Source: Bacteriovoracaceae bacterium UBA2394
GTDB lineage: Bacteria > Bdellovibrionota > UBA2394
Assembly (NCBI GenBank): GCA_002343335.1
Contig: DDSI01000034.1
Location: forward strand, 1 to 8,359
Reading direction: 5' to 3'
Length of the DNA: 8,359 nt
This document shows, piece by piece, positions 6,402-8,359 of the stretch (positions within the stretch are counted from its first letter, which is position 1; the number at the start of each line of letters is the position of its first letter). Position numbers and translations under genes: made by a program. The notes under the pieces are model-generated. The model did no database searches, had not been told where the DNA came from, and was given only the letters and a program-made list of their open reading frames with translations.

Positions 6402-6778
6402 CACTTTTCCAAGGGTCGGTATTCGCAGCGAACGGTGCACGTTTCTTCGATGCGCACGGCTGCTAAAGATGGAAGGGAGGGTTTTATTTTTTGATAGACC
6501 CATCGCGCGACTTCTTCCGAAGTAGGGCTTTCCATTTTAAGAGTTTCGTTGAGATGCCAGTGATCCAAAAAATTTTCGAGTAAAGGATCGATGACCTGCT
6601 TCATATCACCGAAATCAATGAGCATCCCTTTGCTGGATCCCGTTTCTTGCAGGTGAGTGCCTTCACAAATCAGCCAGCCCACCCATGAGTGTCCATGAAG
6701 ACGACGACATTTTCCTTCATGGTGAGGAAGTTGATGAGAGGCTTCAAAAGAAAATTTCTTTTCAAGTTGCCATGACAT
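6401..6778 (-). CDS. queD: 6-carboxy-5,6,7,8-tetrahydropterin synthase
   Basis: Converts 7,8-dihydroneopterin triphosphate, made by GTP cyclohydrolase I, to 6-carboxytetrahydropterin, the first committed step of 7-deazaguanine synthesis. It is a zinc enzyme of the PTPS/T-fold family. The 125-residue protein has all expected residues: FSFEASHQL with zinc ligand His15; the catalytic Cys24 in C24-RRL-H28-G-H30, with His28 and His30 completing the zinc site; LIDFGDMK (53-60); the catalytic Asp72-His73 pair in LDHWHLN; PTSEEVARW (85-93); and Glu111 in RIEET, which binds the pterin. ATG 6778 is chosen because the family starts MxW-x-L-xx-F; the frame runs open further upstream only as overlap with queC. 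It overlaps the end of queC by 17 bases, and its stop overlaps the queE start by one base, giving a compact queC-queD-queE unit. Confidence 0.96.
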   Translation of the reverse strand: MSWQLEKKFSFEASHQLPHHEGKCRRLHGHSWVGWLICEGTHLQETGSSKGMLIDFGDMKQVIDPLLENFLDHWHLNETLKMESPTSEEVARWVYQKIKPSLPSLAAVRIEETCTVRCEYRPLEK

Positions 6779-7472
6779 GGTGATTGGCCGTTCCTTCTTC
6801 TTCAATTTCATCTGCGTACACGGTGGGATCCACAACATTGAGGAGAGCGAATGCTTCTTTGCGCTCGACGCAGGTTCCGCATTTGCCGCAATGGAGCGCG
6901 AGTCCTTTGTAGCAGCTCCATGTTTCTTCGTAAGGAACCCGGAGCTCCAACCCCCGTCGAACGATGTCGGACTTTGTCCAATTTTCAAAGGGAGAAAACA
7001 ATTCCACCGAATGCCAATCGCAAAGCTGTGCGGCTTGATTCATCGTTTGAATAAATTCCGGACGGCAATCGGGATAAATTGTATGGTCGCCCGCATGAGC
7101 CGCGTAAACGACACGATCGGCCTTTAAGGAAACCGCCCAAGAGATCGCAAGGGAGAGCATCACCATGTTTCGGTTAGGCACCACCGTTAACTTCATCGAT
7201 TCTTCAGTGTAGTGTCCTTCGGGAACTTCAATCGCTTCATTCGTCTGAGAGCTTGTAGAGATCAAAGGTTGGATGGCGCGCAAATCCACAAGCATAGGCT
7301 TTAGATTCAAGCGTGTGCAAATCCGCCGCGCCGCGGCAAGTTCCTTCGAATGGCGCTGGCCGTAATGGATGAGAAGCGGAAACACTTCCGTCTGAATTGC
7401 CCGCAGATGATAGAGAGCGGTTGTAGAATCTAAACCCCCGCTCAGCAAAAGAACTGCTTTCTCCGCTTTCAT
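6762..7472 (-). CDS. queC: 7-cyano-7-deazaguanine (preQ0) synthase
   Basis: ATP-dependent enzyme that converts 7-carboxy-7-deazaguanine plus ammonia to preQ0, in the PP-loop adenylating family. The 236-residue protein has the P-loop SGGLDSTT (11-18), the conserved VVPNRNMVMLSLA region (97-109), the AGDHTIYPDCRPEF block (127-140), and a C-terminal zinc site of four cysteines, Cys187, Cys195, Cys198 and Cys201 in SCYKG and HCGKCGTC. All expected residues are present at normal length. The ATG start is certain: an in-frame stop lies 12 bases upstream (TGA at 7482-7484 on the minus strand). Ribosome-site support is weak (only AGAAAG). It is the first gene of the minus-strand que unit, and its last 17 bases also encode the start of queD. 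No preQ1 riboswitch-like element was recognised in the 93 bases before it. Confidence 0.96.
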   Translation of the reverse strand: MKAEKAVLLLSGGLDSTTALYHLRAIQTEVFPLLIHYGQRHSKELAAARRICTRLNLKPMLVDLRAIQPLISTSSQTNEAIEVPEGHYTEESMKLTVVPNRNMVMLSLAISWAVSLKADRVVYAAHAGDHTIYPDCRPEFIQTMNQAAQLCDWHSVELFSPFENWTKSDIVRRGLELRVPYEETWSCYKGLALHCGKCGTCVERKEAFALLNVVDPTVYADEIEEEGTANHHVMAT

Positions 7473-7565
7473 GGCTTTCTGTCATAGAGGATAGGCAAAT
7501 TAGCGCAAAGAAAAATCTGAGATGATGAAGGGGCCTCGGGTAAACTGCATGTAAGGAGCTAGAAG
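7473..7565. promoter_or_regulatory. Divergent promoter region between queC and the response regulator gene
   Basis: This 93-base gap separates two divergent units and should hold both promoters. Candidates are weak. On the minus strand TTGCGC and TATGAC are 16 bases apart just before queC; on the plus strand TAAACT (7541-7546) could be a -10 box ahead of the response regulator. No clear palindromic operator or riboswitch is visible. The position allows the regulator to act on the que genes, but nothing in the sequence demonstrates it. Confidence 0.4.
7553..7558 (+). promoter_or_regulatory. Strong Shine-Dalgarno that fixes a GTG start
   Basis: AAGGAG lies 7 bases before GTG 7566, an ideal spacing, and is the best ribosome-binding site in the window. 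An in-frame TAG at 7560-7562 directly before the GTG excludes any upstream start, so the site and the GTG together settle the response regulator's N-terminus. Confidence 0.85.
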
Positions 7566-8144
7566 GTGATCTTAATCGTCGATGATGAACGAATTTTAGC
7601 AGAGTCAATTTGCATGATTTTGGAGGCGTCCGGGTATCAATCTACCATTGTGACGTCTCTGCAAGAGGCAAAAAATCTGCTTGTGGGGAGCTCTCCTTAT
7701 AAATGTGTGATCTCCGATATGAGAATGGCGGGAAATCCCGAGGCTGGTTTAGCCGTTCTGCGAGCCGCGAATCAGGTGGGAATTCCCACAATCATCGTCA
7801 CGGGGTTCGCGGATATGGCCACCGTCAAAACCGCATTGAATGAGGGCGCGCGCTACTTTCTAGAAAAGCCGGTGCCGTTTGATGAGCTTAAATCTGCTAT
7901 TTCTAAATTGTATAAAGACTCCGCTTCCTTTGGATCGTTGCTCGAGTCGTTTTTCTCAAGAAATGATCTGACGGCTAAAGAGGTGGAAGTCGCCCGACTT
8001 CTTCTTAAGGGTTTGCCGAATAAGGAAATCGCAGATGTTACTCAAACTTCTGAGAATACGGTGAAGGTCCATGTCGCCGCTATCTTTCGAAAATGCCACG
8101 TAAAAAGTCGCGCAGAATTGTTCAGTGAAATTTTTCCTACTTAA
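7566..8144 (+). CDS. Two-component response regulator, REC + LuxR/FixJ-type HTH
   Basis: A 192-residue transcription regulator with a receiver domain at about 1-115 and a LuxR-type DNA-binding domain at about 132-190. The receiver shows VDDE (5-8) for the acidic Mg2+ pocket, the phosphoacceptor Asp51 in VISDMRM, the switch Thr79 in IIVTG and the conserved Lys101 in LEKPVPFDEL, so it should be phosphorylatable. The HTH shows LTAKEVEVARLLLKG, the recognition-helix stretch NKEIADVTQTSENTVKVHV and the dimerising tail KCHVKSRAEL, all as expected for FixJ/NarL-like proteins. The loop after Asp51 is unusual: the proline normally at D+4 is Ala55, and two residues are inserted before the Gly-Leu (61-62). 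No histidine kinase is nearby, so the partner and target genes are unknown. The start is GTG, proven by the strong SD and the in-frame stop just before it. Confidence 0.94.
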   Translation: MILIVDDERILAESICMILEASGYQSTIVTSLQEAKNLLVGSSPYKCVISDMRMAGNPEAGLAVLRAANQVGIPTIIVTGFADMATVKTALNEGARYFLEKPVPFDELKSAISKLYKDSASFGSLLESFFSRNDLTAKEVEVARLLLKGLPNKEIADVTQTSENTVKVHVAAIFRKCHVKSRAELFSEIFPT

Positions 8145-8161
8145 AGAATTGCATCTACCTT

Positions 8162-8177
8162 TTTGCGTAGTCGCAAA
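8162..8177 (+). terminator. Small hairpin downstream of the response regulator, possible terminator
   Basis: TTTGCG (8162-8167) and CGCAAA (8172-8177) form a perfect 6-base stem with a TAGT loop, 18 bases after the regulator stop. A T-run (8185-8189) comes about 7 bases after the stem instead of directly, so this is at best a weak intrinsic terminator. It could also be a small operator-like palindrome. Confidence 0.35.
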
Positions 8178-8282
8178 TCCAAGGCTTTTTCATCTGGGCT
8201 GAGGAAACTCTAATCCTTTTGTATTAGTCCGAACTTGTAATGTGGCATTTCTACGATTCTTGAGATCCTATTTTCGTAGCGT

Positions 8283-8359
8283 ATGGCAACGATTGCAGCA
8301 AAAGCCTTCTCCACCGCGATTCGAGTGAATGCTTCTTCGACGCTTCAAGTCGCAAAGGC
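8283..8359 (+). CDS. Possible start of an unidentified gene, cut by the window edge
   Basis: From ATG 8283 a frame stays open to the end of the window, 25 full codons beginning MATIAAKAF and rich in Ala, Ser and Thr. The in-frame TAG at 8277-8279 would make this ATG the first possible start. Codon choice looks like the neighbours (CGA for Arg, mixed third positions), but so short an open stretch is weak evidence. No Shine-Dalgarno is visible, and a minus-strand frame is open over part of the same stretch. I do not recognise the protein. If real, its promoter should lie in 8178-8282, where I see only a TGTAAT (8236-8241) without a matching -35. Confidence 0.33.
   Translation, partial: MATIAAKAFSTAIRVNASSTLQVAK

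Noticed and set aside
6402..6503. N-terminal extension of queE to 6503
   Set aside because: The extra 34 residues are queD coding sequence read in another frame; the family begins at MKTYRINEW.
6779..6988. N-terminal extension of queD to 6988
   Set aside because: The extra 70 residues are queC sequence in another frame and do not resemble any QueD N-terminus.
6777..7127. Plus-strand open frame of 116 codons opposite queC
   Set aside because: Antisense to the zinc site and conserved core of QueC; its translation is unlike any protein I recognise.
7473..7565. preQ1 riboswitch upstream of queC
   Set aside because: Searched by eye because que operons often carry one; the leader is short and I could not find the small hairpin plus A-rich tail arrangement.
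8242..8258. Sigma-54-like TGGCA near the right edge
   Set aside because: No GC dinucleotide stands at the required spacing for the -12 element.
8181..8308. Distant inverted repeat AAGGCTTTT (8181-8189) / AAAAGCCTT (8300-8308)
   Set aside because: Nine bases with a 110-base gap is only mildly unlikely by chance, and one arm lies in the possible coding frame.
1..8359. Mobile element, phage, CRISPR array or defence island
   Set aside because: No transposase, integrase, terminal repeats, repeat-spacer pattern or defence-type gene is visible; coding density and style are uniform.

Overview
The window (8359 bases, GC near one half by eye) is a gene-dense stretch of a bacterial chromosome. It holds ten protein-coding genes that I can support, nearly all short-spaced or overlapping, plus a possible eleventh starting at the right edge. 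I see no tRNA, rRNA, insertion sequence, phage gene or CRISPR array. The gene content (TrxB, a GlcD-type flavoprotein, a PilZ protein, UDP-glucose dehydrogenase, QueC/QueD/QueE and a FixJ-like response regulator) suggests a Gram-negative or related bacterium using c-di-GMP signalling and nucleotide-sugar surface polysaccharides. A Bdellovibrionota/deltaproteobacterial-like or acidobacterial source would fit, but this is only an impression; no marker gene settles it.

Layout. (1) Bases 1-2613, plus strand: the 3' part of trxB, a GlcD-family FAD-linked 2-hydroxyacid dehydrogenase, and a small PilZ-domain protein, joined by two 4-base stop/start overlaps and so probably one translationally coupled operon. 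(2) Bases 2638-4017, minus strand: a complete UDP-glucose 6-dehydrogenase, convergent with the first operon. (3) Bases 4079-5808, plus strand: a thioredoxin-reductase-like flavoprotein without the redox CxxC, overlapping by 4 bases a class I SAM methyltransferase with a distinctive N-terminal FPYPQYPW segment. (4) Bases 5805-7472, minus strand: queC-queD-queE, with a 17-base and then a 1-base overlap; the queE stop overlaps the methyltransferase stop tail to tail. (5) Bases 7566-8144, plus strand: a REC + LuxR-HTH response regulator read divergently from queC, starting at GTG behind a strong Shine-Dalgarno. (6) Bases 8145-8359: a mostly non-coding stretch with a small hairpin and a possible new gene start.

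How the parts work together. QueD, QueE and QueC together turn 7,8-dihydroneopterin triphosphate into preQ0 (via carboxytetrahydropterin and 7-carboxy-7-deazaguanine), the precursor of queuosine or of 7-deazaguanine DNA modifications. The downstream genes (queF, tgt, queA, or dpd genes) are not here. TrxB passes NADPH electrons to thioredoxin. The GlcD-like enzyme oxidises a D-2-hydroxyacid. The PilZ protein is a candidate c-di-GMP sensor. Ugd makes UDP-glucuronate for polysaccharide.

Overall this is mainly core metabolism. The least conventional parts are the CxxC-less flavoprotein/methyltransferase pair, the QueE with an expanded cysteine motif, the altered phosphoacceptor loop of the response regulator, and the PilZ gene coupled to a redox operon. 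I found no convincing new defence or mobile system.
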